A DNA stretch of 64,000 nt from Persicaria tinctoria (Eukaryota; Streptophyta; Magnoliopsida; Caryophyllales; Polygonaceae): positions 34,547,373-34,611,372 of the forward strand of contig JBANSL010000008.1 in the NCBI GenBank assembly GCA_037127255.1. Direction: 5' to 3'. This document shows, piece by piece, positions 12,501 through 25,032 of this stretch (the first letter of the stretch is position 1; each line of letters opens with the position of its first letter). The translations under genes were made by a program, and so were the position numbers. Under the pieces are notes generated by a model. It made no database searches and had not been told where the DNA came from. It saw only the letters and a list, made by a program, of their open reading frames with translations.

Positions 12501-14851
12501 ATGATGCCTGGATGTGTTGATACTCTGAATTGCTAAGCATGATTTGAATTCCTTTGCCTGTAAAATGGGAACTATATATGTTAAGAAGCATGAATTGGAC
12601 CGGATAAGGTTATAATGCAACATGCTAGCTTGACTTGGTTATGTTCATATATGATGTTGCAATGATTATTAAGCATGCCGGTAAATTGAAACTTGTTGAC
12701 ATAGTTACAGTAATTGATTATGAACCCATGATTCTATCTTTATAAATGCTAGCTGATATGATGTGGGTCTTATGTGTCATTATTTCATGATTGCTTCTTC
12801 CTTAAACCTGTGGGTGAGGTCATTTGGTAGTGTGGCTGGAGAGTGGTGAAAGAATTTTGGGTGGTTGGGATGATCGATGGTGATATAAGGTCGAGTTGCA
12901 GGAAGAGATGTTGGCTTAGGAAAGACCGAGTGTGTTTTGGGATTTAGAAGAGGCAATGTTTTGTGGGTTCGGATGAGCTTCTAGGTGACCTTGGGAAGTG
13001 TGAGAGGTGTAAGAAATGGCCTTTGTGGATGTTGAGGACATAGTGTAAGCAGGTACTCGGGCGTGAGGTTAGACATAGGAGTGAGTTCTTAGAGGTGGAT
13101 GGTGTGGTAGTGATCGGCAGAAGGAGGGGTAAGATTCGAGCATCGAGATGAATTGAGATTTCTTTGGGGAATTTTTGTGTGAGTTGACGTTGGCGAGTCT
13201 AGAAGAGGGTTAATCTTGGCTTGAGAGTGGATATTGTGTTTTATTTTGATTGGTGATGATGTGAGGATCTTCTTGATATTGTGATTTAGTAATATGTGCT
13301 TGCATGATAATTAGATAACGACCATGATGAATCTGATACAGAATGATATTACATGCTAATCTGCAATATTGGAAATCTAATTGGTAGCGACTAGTGTTAT
13401 CATGATATATTGAAGCATTACTACCATGTTATGCGTTTTAGAAGCATGTTACGATGTGATCTATGAATCATGAGATAATGACATGTTGCTATGTGAAAAC
13501 ATGATATTATATTATAGGGTGATAAAGCATGATGTCATGTTATATGATCGTTAAGCATGATTGTGAGTATGCTATATGATGAATACGACTTTGAGGATGA
13601 ACATGACTTGTATATATGAGGTAATGATGCGTGATTTCTAAATGATTGCCATTTGGCATTGTGATGAGTCAAGATGATGTTTCGTGAATATGCTGACATT
13701 CGATGACTGATATACTGTTTGACTTCCCTTTACGCGGAATAGAATTCGGATAGGTTGATAAGATGATTAGGTGAGTATGTGTTCATTAAGAGAAAAACCC
13801 ATGTATGACTGGTTCTACTGGTGTTGCGACGAGAGATGCGATCGTGAGATTTGACTGTAGTGGCGTACTGAATCCATGACACCTAACCTCTTTGATCTCT
13901 TGACATGTGTGCTTGCGTGATAAGTTATGAGAATTCGATGGTGCACTTGTGATGCTTTCTGTATGATGTAGACATACTTCATGACTCGTGATATGATGTT
14001 GAGATTCTGTTATTGCTTTTGGCGTGATAATATGATTTATGTTTTGGGGAAAACACGATATGTTGTTGAGGTGTCGATTGGTTGAGATTATCGTGATTGA
14101 TGTTGAGATTTGCCATATGAGAGGTGGCTCGTGATGTTATGAGTTGATGATTTGATGTACTTTTGTTCATATTGTGTTGAGAATGATGATTGATTTGATT
14201 GGAAACTAGGAAGAGAATATGGGATTAGCCCTTAGAGGTGGATGATTCCACCTCCTGATTCTGAATTTGATTGATTGATATGCGGGAAACTGATTGGGTT
14301 TTGGAGGAGTTTGACGAAATTTTGATCTAAAGGATTTTACTTGCTTTGATGTAAAGTTACTTGGTTAAACGTCTTATTTGAATATTTTGAGCGGGTTGAA
14401 AAGGAATTACTTGAAATTGTAAAAGAATGAACGTTACCGAGAATTTCAACGATTTTGAGGCTAATCTTTATTTTCGATTGTGGAATCCCTTTTAGAGAAT
14501 TTTCAAACCCGGGCAGCTCTATGATATCTCACGAAGTGGATACATGCATTTTATGGGGGCGCCTGTAGGGTGTTTGCTAAGACCTAGTGATGATATTATA
14601 GAACTTTTAGAGTTGTGGTACTTCCGAAAAGTCGAAGCGAGTATGTGATAGGGGCGCTTATCGCATACTTGTCAAGGCCAATTGGAGATGTCACGACCGT
14701 GACTAGGATGTTGTGAGAATCCTGGAAGACGCAACCGAGATGATTACAAGATTCTTGGACATGGTCCTTGGACTCATCAATTTCAAACTTCATCCCCTAC
14801 TTTATTTTGGTTTTAGTCTCGGGGACGAGACTTGTTTTTAGAGGTGGATGA
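9580..14851 (+). other. LARD internal region A, non-coding (5272 bp)
   Basis: No ORF above about 100 codons and no gag or pol motif in any frame that I can see. The sequence is T/G-rich with many ATGATT/CATGAT words. Near the 3' end TTAGAGGTGGATG occurs three times (13089-13101, 14232-14244, 14838-14850). The last copy abuts LTR B and is the likely polypurine tract. The region may serve only for RNA packaging and priming. Confidence 0.85.
9584..9595 (+). promoter_or_regulatory. Primer-binding site, tRNA-iMet type
   Basis: TGGTATCAGAGC lies 4 bp after the LTR end and matches the common plant retrotransposon site complementary to initiator tRNA-Met. It is absent from the second internal region, where a deletion starts at its first base. 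Confidence 0.93.
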
Positions 14852-17800
14852 TGTAAAGGCCTGGATTTTTAAATAATAAATTTCAATAAATAATATAAAT
14901 GGATTTAAGTCGAAAAAAAAAAAAGATAAAATAAAATAAAAATTTAGAATGTTTGGAATTTCCGTCCTTGAGCTATTGGATTTTTCTAAATCTTTCGAAA
15001 CAAGTTCCGACATTAATTAAATGGAAATTTAAAATATGTTAAACTCTGCTTTTATATATTGAAAATTGGAAGATAATATTCGGATTTCATTTATTAAATT
15101 CGGATCTGGAAATTGAGAAATATTTTAACGAGTCGGGAAGGTCGAGAGAGTGGGATTCAAGATTTATTTTTTTTCGGGTATTTGAAATTTCAATTTGGAC
15201 CACAAGTGGGTCTTGTCCCTCTCCCTTTCATCCGAATGCAGGCAGCAAAATCAGCTCACCTTCCCCACTTTTGACCATTGGTAGTAGCAAGGCTCCAGCT
15301 GTATTTACCCTTATTTTGTGAAAATACCTACTACTCCCTTCCTCCTCCCTTATTCTCATGCTTTCCCATTTCTAGCAAGAAGACAACCCCCTTGCCCTTG
15401 CCTTGCAGTTCCCAAGCCAAAGCCCAGATTTGCTCCCTCTCAGCTTTCCCCTTGTACCATTTGGAAGGTCGGGTCACACCCCACTTTATTCCTCACTCAA
15501 ACACAACCCAAGCTCTCCCATACAAGCTCCTTTCTTTCCTTCCTTGTTGATCCAAATCACACAACCACCAGGAAATCACCCATTTCCGAGCTCCACTTCC
15601 TCCTCATTCCATTGAAGCTGCCGCGTCTCCTTCTCCACAAGCAGTAGCAGCACCGGCCCTCTTCATCGACGAGACCAGAGCACCTCCCACCTCCGCCAAA
15701 ACAGTAGCTCACTAGCTCCATCCCCACACCCCTGTTTTGCCGAGCCGAGGAGACACCAAGCCTAGCCCCGCCTCGCTCCTCTACTTCTTCTTCCTCGAGA
15801 TCAGTAGCCTCCAGCAGCCACCAGTAGAGGACAGCACCCAGGAGCTCCCCGGACACCGCCGGCGCCGACCGCCGCCGAGCCTCCTCCCCTGTATTCGCGT
15901 GACACGCCCGGTAAGCCACTCCTCCTCCTTTCGCTCGATAAGGCCATAAAGGTCCCCCCTTTATAACCCATCGTCTTCAAATCAGGACTCCCGAAGCTTC
16001 CCATGTCCTCGGCGAGCCCTGATTCCGACTCCGGCTGACCCAATCGAGCTCCGAGCTCCGTTCCGGCGAGCCCTCGCATCCGAATCAGAACCCCTCGGTG
16101 AGGATTCCTTTTCTCTCTTTTCTTCTTGCCGGTTAGTGTCCTTGGTGTCGGGGTAGACGGTCGGAGCTGGGTCGCCGCCGGCCAGCCTCCTCCCTCCCCC
16201 TTCCTTTCCCAGTTCTCGCACAGCGCTTGTTGGAGACGATGAACAGTATTTTCGGTTCAGTCTCCCTTCCTTCTGTTTTTGTTTGGACCGGTTCGGTTTT
16301 GGGCTTTTCAAAAAGAAATGAGCCGGTTCGGTTCACTTCATTAAAAGAGAGTTGGGCTGGGTTGGGCTGATTGGTTTGGATCCGAAAATAAAGGGGGATT
16401 TGGGCCTATTCCTTCATTTGGACCTAATTTTGTCATGAATTGTGTTATAAAATGTGTATTAATACTACAAGATTTATTTCGGGGATTTTCGGACTTAATA
16501 TTTAATTATTAAATAATTGGAGTATATATATTATAAAATAGTTTCAAAGAGACACTATTGGAATATGTTTTAAGTGAAGATTTAAATATGTTATTTTAGA
16601 GAATTTGAAATGAATTATGAGTTGTAATTTATAAATATAGTTGTGGAAATAGAATTATTTTGTGACTAAGTGTCAGAATTTATTTATGTAATGATTTTGA
16701 AAATAAACATGCCGGTATTGTGTTAATAATATGATTTTGAGAATTTGTTGAGGATTTAAATGATAAATGTCGGAATCTGGCCAAGTAAGAGTTAAGAAAT
16801 TATTTTGAATATGAGTTGACCTAATTTGGGATTTAAGAGTTGAGAAATATTGTTGGTGAGATTTATCAATGATTTTGATTAAATGGTTTTGGTTGATGTC
16901 GATCATATCGGAAAGGTTTTGGAAAAATGATTCTACCGTCGATTGGTTTTAAGGATGTTGAGAACTTGGGTTTCGTGTGTGTGAATGTTAGTCTGGTAGC
17001 TTACGGAAGTGGCTTGATAATAGGTGTGTATTGCGTTGGATTGCTTTTGGATTGCTTTGGACTTGCATTTGGGCCCTTGCTTGTATTATCCTGCTGTTCT
17101 GCATCTTCAGGTAAGTCTCTTCGGAGCTTACTCAGATTGAATAGAGTGATTCCCTGCTATAGGTGCATGATATACTAGGTGTTGCATTCATAATCAGCAT
17201 GCCATGTAGTACCATGCTAGGTTGCATCGATCGTTGAGCATTCTCTTTTCTTTGTGCGTATGTAAACAGAACGGCCGTATCTGTGATAGTCCTAGAGTCT
17301 TTGCTAGGGTCATAGGGTAGCCCAGTCTCATCGGGTACCCTGAGTCAATCGAGTACTTCCTTATATTATGATATGCCTGCGGGCTTTATTGTGGAGCGGG
17401 TTAGGCATGCGTGCCGCCCAATTATGAATGAATGCATTCACGAGCTGGCCAGTCTCCGCCTGTCGGAAGGGGTGGAGGTAGGAGAGGGATATGCCACTTG
17501 GCATTGTCTTGGGCCCTTTACAGTATTTCTGCACATTATTATGAACTAGGAGCATGCTAGTGTGTTTGAATTTCGTACTGCATTAGAGCATCTTTATTAG
17601 GTATAGCGTATATGTGTGCTTATGGTTGGGATGCAGAGTAAAGTGGGCATCGATCTGATCCCGCTCCAAATCAATTTTTTTAGGAATTATTTATGTTCAT
17701 CCTATCGGTGCTGTTTGCTTATTGCGCGGGTCATTTTGTCGGCGGAGAGTGAGCGCTGGAGTTATAGACTTCACCAGACTCTGATTATATTGTTTTGGAT

Positions 17801-18079
17801 TTATACTTTTGACTCCGTTTTGACCCGGCCCCGCCGTGGCACTTGTATATGTACCCTACTTCCGCTTTACTTCCGTTTGAAATGGTTTCCGCGACATAGT
17901 CTTAGGACAGGTTAAGGGTACCCAACGGCCCTACGATATTTTCAGGGTTTGAAATCCCTCCTTATTTCTGACCATAAAAATGAGTTTGAAACCTCGACCT
18001 GTACCTGGATTGCAAGATCCGAACAAGGGGTTTTATCCCTTGAAACGTAACCCGGAAATCATAATTCTGGGCCGTTACA
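14852..18079 (+). repeat. LARD LTR B (3228 bp)
   Basis: Same length as LTR A with a constant offset of 8500 bp. I found no difference in the lines compared, and all translated ORFs are identical. This implies a very recent insertion or recombination. Confidence 0.95.
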
Positions 18080-19852
18080 AAGAGAGTTCTTAGAGGTGGA
18101 TGGTGTGGTAGTGATCGGCAGAAGGAGGGGTAAGATTCGAGCATCGAGATGAATTGAGATTTCTTTGGGGAATTTTTGTGTGAGTTGACGTTGGCGAGTC
18201 TAGAAGAGGGTTAATCTTGGCTTGAGAGTGGATATTGTGTTTTATTTTGATTGGTGATGATGTGAGGATCTTCTTGATATTGTGATTTAGTAATATGTGC
18301 TTGCATGATAATTAGATAACGACCATGATGAATCTGATACAGAATGATATTACATGCTAATCTGCAATATTGGAAATCTAATTGGTAGCGACTAGTGTTA
18401 TCATGATATATTGAAGCATTACTACCATGTTATGCGTTTTAGAAGCATGTTACGATGTGATCTATGAATCATGAGATAATGACATGTTGCTATGTGAAAA
18501 CATGATATTATATTATAGGGTGATAAAGCATGATGTCATGTTATATGATCGTTAAGCATGATTGTGAGTATGTTATATGATGAATACGACTTTGAGGATG
18601 AACATGACTTGTATATATGAGGTAATGATGCGTGATTTCTAAATGATTGCCATTTGGCATTGTGATGAGTCAAGATGATGTTTCGTGAATATGCTGACAT
18701 TCGATGACTGATATACTGTTTGACTTCCCTTTACGCGGAATAGAATTCGGATAGGTTGATAAGATGATTAGGTGAGTATGTGTTCATTAAGAGAAAAACC
18801 CATGTATGACTGGTTCTACTGGTGTTGCGACGAGAGATGCGATCGTGAGATTTGACTGTAGTGGCGTACTGAATCCATGACACCTAACCTCTTTGATCTC
18901 TTGACATGTGTGCTTGCGTGATAAGTTATGAGAATTCGATGGTGCACTTGTGATGCTTTCTGTATGATGTAGACATACTTCATGACTCGTGATATGATGT
19001 TGAGATTCTGTTATTGCTTTTGGCGTGATAATATGATTTATGTTTTGGGGAAAACACGATATGTTGTTGAGGTGTCGATTGGTTGAGATTATCGTGATTG
19101 ATGTTGAGATTTGCCATATGAGAGGTGGCTCGTGATGTTATGAGTTGATGATTTGATGTACTTTTGTTCATATTGTGTTGAGAATGATGATTGATTTGAT
19201 TGGAAACTAGGAAGAGAATATGGGATTAGCCCTTAGAGGTGGATGATTCCACCTCCTGATTCTGAATTTGATTGATTGATATGCGGGAAACTGATTGGGT
19301 TTTGGAGGAGTTTGACGAAATTTTGATCTAAAGGATTTTACTTGCTTTGATGTAAAGTTACTTGGTTAAACGTCTTATTTGAATATTTTGAGCGGGTTGA
19401 AAAGGAATTACTTGAAATTGTAAAAGAATGAACGTTACCGAGAATTTCAACGATTTTGAGGCTAATCTTTATTTTCGATTGTGGAATCCCTTTTAGAGAA
19501 TTTTCAAACCCGGGCAGCTCTATGATATCTCACGAAGTGGATACATGCATTTTATGGGGGCGCCTGTAGGGTGTTTGCTAAGACCTAGTGATGATATTAT
19601 AGAACTTTTAGAGTTGTGGTACTTCCGAAAAGTCGAAGCGAGTATGTGATAGGGGCGCTTATCGCATACTTGTCAAGGCCAATTGGAGATGTCACGACCG
19701 TGACTAGGATGTTGTGAGAATCCTGGAAGACGCAACCGAGATGATTACAAGATTCTTGGACATGGTCCTTGGACTCATCAATTTCAAACTTCATCCCCTA
19801 CTTTATTTTGGTTTTAGTCTCGGGGACGAGACTTGTTTTTAGAGGTGGATGA
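18080..19852 (+). other. LARD internal region B, deletion derivative (1773 bp)
   Basis: The first four bases match internal A (9580-9583). The sequence then jumps to the equivalent of 13083, so 3499 bp including the primer site are missing. From 18084 on it follows internal A at a constant offset of 5001; one substitution was noticed (c13572 versus t18573). Confidence 0.92.
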
Positions 19853-22545
19853 TGTAAAGGCCTGGATTTTTAAATAATAAATTTCAATAAATAATATAAA
19901 TGGATTTAAGTCGAAAAAAAAAAAAGATAAAATAAAATAAAAATTTAGAATGTTTGGAATTTCCGTCCTTGAGCTATTGGATTTTTCTAAATCTTTCGAA
20001 ACAAGTTCCGACATTAATTAAATGGAAATTTAAAATATGTTAAACTCTGCTTTTATATATTGAAAATTGGAAGATAATATTCGGATTTCATTTATTAAAT
20101 TCGGATCTGGAAATTGAGAAATATTTTAACGAGTCGGGAAGGTCGAGAGAGTGGGATTCAAGATTTATTTTTTTTCGGGTATTTGAAATTTCAATTTGGA
20201 CCACAAGTGGGTCTTGTCCCTCTCCCTTTCATCCGAATGCAGGCAGCAAAATCAGCTCACCTTCCCCACTTTTGACCATTGGTAGTAGCAAGGCTCCAGC
20301 TGTATTTACCCTTATTTTGTGAAAATACCTACTACTCCCTTCCTCCTCCCTTATTCTCATGCTTTCCCATTTCTAGCAAGAAGACAACCCCCTTGCCCTT
20401 GCCTTGCAGTTCCCAAGCCAAAGCCCAGATTTGCTCCCTCTCAGCTTTCCCCTTGTACCATTTGGAAGGTCGGGTCACACCCCACTTTATTCCTCACTCA
20501 AACACAACCCAAGCTCTCCCATACAAGCTCCTTTCTTTCCTTCCTTGTTGATCCAAATCACACAACCACCAGGAAATCACCCATTTCCGAGCTCCACTTC
20601 CTCCTCATTCCATTGAAGCTGCCGCGTCTCCTTCTCCACAAGCAGTAGCAGCACCGGCCCTCTTCATCGACGAGACCAGAGCACCTCCCACCTCCGCCAA
20701 AACAGTAGCTCACTAGCTCCATCCCCACACCCCTGTTTTGCCGAGCCGAGGAGACACCAAGCCTAGCCCCGCCTCGCTCCTCTACTTCTTCTTCCTCGAG
20801 ATCAGTAGCCTCCAGCAGCCACCAGTAGAGGACAGCACCCAGGAGCTCCCCGGACACCGCCGGCGCCGACCGCCGCCGAGCCTCCTCCCCTGTATTCGCG
20901 TGACACGCCCGGTAAGCCACTCCTCCTCCTTTCGCTCGATAAGGCCATAAAGGTCCCCCCTTTATAACCCATCGTCTTCAAATCAGGACTCCCGAAGCTT
21001 CCCATGTCCTCGGCGAGCCCTGATTCCGACTCCGGCTGACCCAATCGAGCTCCGAGCTCCGTTCCGGCGAGCCCTCGCATCCGAATCAGAACCCCTCGGT
21101 GAGGATTCCTTTTCTCTCTTTTCTTCTTGCCGGTTAGTGTCCTTGGTGTCGGGGTAGACGGTCGGAGCTGGGTCGCCGCCGGCCAGCCTCCTCCCTCCCC
21201 CTTCCTTTCCCAGTTCTCGCACAGCGCTTGTTGGAGACGATGAACAGTATTTTCGGTTCAGTCTCCCTTCCTTCTGTTTTTGTTTGGACCGGTTCGGTTT
21301 TGGGCTTTTCAAAAAGAAATGAGCCGGTTCGGTTCACTTCATTAAAAGAGAGTTGGGCTGGGTTGGGCTGATTGGTTTGGATCCGAAAATAAAGGGGGAT
21401 TTGGGCCTATTCCTTCATTTGGACCTAATTTTGTCATGAATTGTGTTATAAAATGTGTATTAATACTACAAGATTTATTTCGGGGATTTTCGGACTTAAT
21501 ATTTAATTATTAAATAATTGGAGTATATATATTATAAAATAGTTTCAAAGAGACACTATTGGAATATGTTTTAAGTGAAGATTTAAATATGGCTTACTCA
21601 GATTGAATAGAGTGATTCCCTGCTATAGGTGCATGATATACTAGGTGTTGCATTCATAATCAGCATGCCATGTAGTACCATGCTAGGTTGCATCGATCGT
21701 TGAGCATTCTCTTTTCTTTGTGCGTATGTAAACAGAACGGCCGTATCTGTGATAGTCCTAGAGTCTTTGCTAGGGTCATAGGGTAGCCCAGTCTCATCGG
21801 GTACCCTGAGTCAATCGAGTACTTCCTTATATTATGATATGCCTGCGGGCTTTATTGTGGAGCGGGTTAGGCATGCGTGCCGCCCAATTATGAATGAATG
21901 CATTCACGAGCTGGCCAGTCTCCGCCTGTCGGAAGGGGTGGAGGTAGGAGAGGGATATGCCACTTGGCATTGTCTTGGGCCCTTTACAGTATTTCTGCAC
22001 ATTATTATGAACTAGGAGCATGCTAGTGTGTTTGAATTTCGTACTGCATTAGAGCATCTTTATTAGGTATAGCGTATATGTGTGCTTATGGTTGGGATGC
22101 AGAGTAAAGTGGGCATCGATCTGATCCCGCTCCAAATCAATTTTTTTAGGAATTATTTATGTTCATCCTATCGGTGCTGTTTGCTTATTGCGCGGGTCAT
22201 TTTGTCGGCGGAGAGTGAGCGCTGGAGTTATAGACTTCACCAGACTCTGATTATATTGTTTTGGATTTATACTTTTGACTCCGTTTTGACCCGGCCCCGC
22301 CGTGGCACTTGTATATGTACCCTACTTCCGCTTTACTTCCGTTTGAAATGGTTTCCGCGACATAGTCTTAGGACAGGTTAAGGGTACCCAACGGCCCTAC
22401 GATATTTTCAGGGTTTGAAATCCCTCCTTATTTCTGACCATAAAAATGAGTTTGAAACCTCGACCTGTACCTGGATTGCAAGATCCGAACAAGGGGTTTT
22501 ATCCCTTGAAACGTAACCCGGAAATCATAATTCTGGGCCGTTACA
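19853..22545 (+). repeat. LARD LTR C with 535-bp internal deletion
   Basis: Matches LTR A at offset 13501 up to 21591 (equal to 8090). It then resumes at the equivalent of 8626, so 535 bp are missing. It ends GGGCCGTTACA and is followed directly by TSD ttata and the satellite. Confidence 0.93.
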
Positions 22546-24300
22546 TTATATTATTCTAATAAGTATTTACTAGTTAAGATAAGTTTTTATTCAACATTTA
22601 TTAGTCACTTATATGAGTTTTCCTCAAAACATACTCATATATTATTCTAATAAGTATTTACTAGTGAAGATAAGCTTTTATTCAACATTTATTAGTCACT
22701 TATATGATTTTCCCTCAAAACATACTCTTATAGTATTGTAATAAGTATTTGCTAGTTAATATAAGGTTTTATTCAACATTTATTAGCCACTTATATGATT
22801 TTTCCTCAAAACATACTCTTATAGTATTCTAATAGGAATTTACTAGTCAATATAAGGTTTTATTCAACATTTATTAGTCACTTATACGAGTTTTCCCCAA
22901 AACATACTCTTATATTATTCTAATAAGTATTTACTAGTGAAGATAAGCTTTTATTTAACATTTATTAGTCACTTATACGATTTTCCCTCAAAACACACTC
23001 TTATATTATTGTAATAAGTATTTACTAGTTAATAAAAGGTTTTATTCAACATTTATTAGTCACTTATATGAGTTTTCCTCAAAACATACTCTTATATTAT
23101 TCTAATAAGTATTTACTAGTGAAGATAAGCTTTTATTTAACATTTATTAGTCACTTATATGATTTTCCCTCAAAACATACTCTTATAGTATTGTAATAAG
23201 TATTTACTAGTTAATAAAAGGTTTTATTCAACATTTATTAGCAACTGATATGATTTTTCCTCCAAACATACTCTTATAGTATTCTCATAAGAATTTACTA
23301 GTCAATATAAGGTTTTATTCAACATTTATTAGTCACTTAATTATATGAGTTTTCCTCAAAACATACTCTTATATTATTCTAATAAGTATTTACTAGTTAA
23401 GATAAGCTTTTATTCAACATTTATTAGTCACTTATATGAGTTTTCCTCAAAACATACTCTTATATTAATCTAATAAGTATTTACTAGTGAAGATAAGCTT
23501 TTATTCAACATTTATTAGTCACTTATATGAGTTTTCCTCAAAACATACTCTTATATTATTCTAATAAGTATTTACTAGTGAAGTTAAGCTTTTATTCAAC
23601 ATTTATTAGTCACTTATATGAGTTTTCCTCAAAACATACTCTTATTGTATTCTAATAAGAATTTACTAGTTAATACAAGCTTTTATTCAACATTTATTAG
23701 TTAATTATATGAGTTTTCTTCGAACCATAACCTTATAGTATTATAATTTGAATTTATTAGTTAGTATAAGGTTTTATTAGCTACTTATACGAGTTTTCCT
23801 CAAAACATAACCTTATAGTATTATAATAAGAATTTATTACTTAGTATAAGGTTTTATTAGCTGCTTATATGAGTTTTCCTCAAAACATAATCTTATAGTA
23901 TTATAATAAGAATTTATTACTTAGTATAAGATTTTATTAGTTAATTATTTGAGTTTTCCTCAAAACATAACCTTATAGTATTCTAATAAGAATTTATTAC
24001 TTAGTATAAGGTTTTATTCATCACTTATTAGTTACTTATATGAGTTTTCCTCAAAACATAAACTTATAGTATTCTAATAAGAATTTATCAGTTAATATAA
24101 GGTTTTATTAAACATTTATTTGTCACTTATATCAATTTTCCTTAAAACATGTTGTTATAGTATTATAATAAGAATTTATTACTTAATATAAGGTTTTATT
24201 AAACATTTATTAGTCAATTATATGAATTTTCCTCAAAACATACCATTATAATATTCTCATAAGAATTTATTAATAAGTTAATATATGTTTTTTTCAACAC
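22546..24300. repeat. 91-bp AT-rich satellite, right part
   Basis: Continuation of the array split by the LARD, about 19 further units with the same three-type alternation. Units become shorter and more divergent after about 23700 (ACTTAGTATAAGG variants of about 83 bp), grading into unique DNA by 24300. Confidence 0.93.
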
Positions 24301-24419
24301 TTATAATTTATATATAAAAAATTCATAGTCATATTTGGGCCCGTCAATGGGCCAATCCGGGAAAGTATAGTCATAGTTGGGCCCATAATAAATTAAAGCA
24401 CATTTGAGCTCAACTATAA

Positions 24420-24975
24420 TAGCATCGGATTTAGCCACGGATCGAGTCGTTGCTAAATACACATTTCATTTTACGGGCTAATAAGGTAATTGGGCCGATC
24501 ATTTCTGATGGGCTATTGATCTATGCCGAGCCCATAACATTTGTTCTTCTTTGTTGGGCACGGATTCAGCTAAAATTCAAGGCCACTCACCCCATGTCCA
24601 ACCCGCCTACAATAAACGATCCAAGCCCACTCACCTCGTGTCCATTTAATCGTTGGATTTTTGATGCTGAATAGCCACGAATTTAGCCACGAGATTGATG
24701 TTGTTGCCAAATCAGCATCGAATACAGCCACGAAATAAGCATTTGTAGCTAATTTCGTGGCTAATTACCACTAGCATCCATATCTTCATCCATGAAATCC
24801 GCATCGGACATTGTGTTTGTTGCTATTAGCAACGAATTTGATGATGTGGCATTCTTGGGTGAACACCAGTCACAAAAATAGCCACGGTCAAGAACAGTCG
24901 TGGCCAATGTCATTGCTATTGGCAACGAAAACAGCGTCGGCTAACATTCGTGGCTAAAAATTCGTAGCTATTTCC
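24420..24975. repeat. Right subterminal repeats of the CACTA element
   Basis: Words such as TTAGCCACGG, GCCACGAA, GTGGCTAA and GCAACGAA recur in both orientations, mirroring the left end. The terminal inverted repeat follows at 24974-24990. Confidence 0.75.
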
Positions 24976-25017
24976 TGTTTTTTAGTAGTGTATTGCTTGA
25001 GGACACGCAAAGGTTCA

Positions 25018-25031
25018 AGTGTGGGGGAATT
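25018..25031 (+). promoter_or_regulatory. Polypurine tract of the Athila-like element
   Basis: AGTGTGGGGGAAT sits directly before the region matching the 3' LTR. Such a tract primes plus-strand synthesis. The exact LTR start within the next few bases is uncertain. Confidence 0.6.
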
Positions 25032-25032
25032 A

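Larger units (their letters stand above)
6352..22545 (+). mobile_element. LARD-like non-coding LTR retrotransposon with three LTRs (recent)
   Basis: The order is LTR A, full internal region, LTR B, shortened internal region, shortened LTR C. LTRs start TGTAAAGG and end GGGCCGTTACA, and the target duplication 'ttata' flanks the whole (6347-6351 and 22546-22550). The primer site is TGGTATCAGAGC (tRNA-iMet). LTR ends of this kind with this primer occur in Tekay/Del-type chromoviruses, so that affinity is a guess. No gag or pol is present anywhere in 5.3 kb of internal sequence, which with 3.2-kb LTRs fits a large retrotransposon derivative that needs enzymes from another element. It sits inside the CACTA satellite. 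Confidence 0.93.
2991..24990. mobile_element. CACTA (En/Spm-type) DNA transposon, non-autonomous, carrying satellite arrays and a nested LARD
   Basis: The left end is CACTACTAAAAAAACAGG (2991-3008). The right end reads CACTACTAAAAAACAGG on the minus strand, ending at 24990. The 3-bp target duplication 'tat' lies at 2988-2990 and 24991-24993. Removing the element restores an uninterrupted Athila 3' region. Subterminal repeats of the TAGCAACGGA / GCCACGGA type occur at both ends (about 3000-3360 and 24420-24975), as in this superfamily. No transposase was found. Without the 16.2-kb LARD and its TSD the element is about 5.8 kb, more than half of it satellite. Mobility would need a transposase from another copy. 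Confidence 0.93.
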
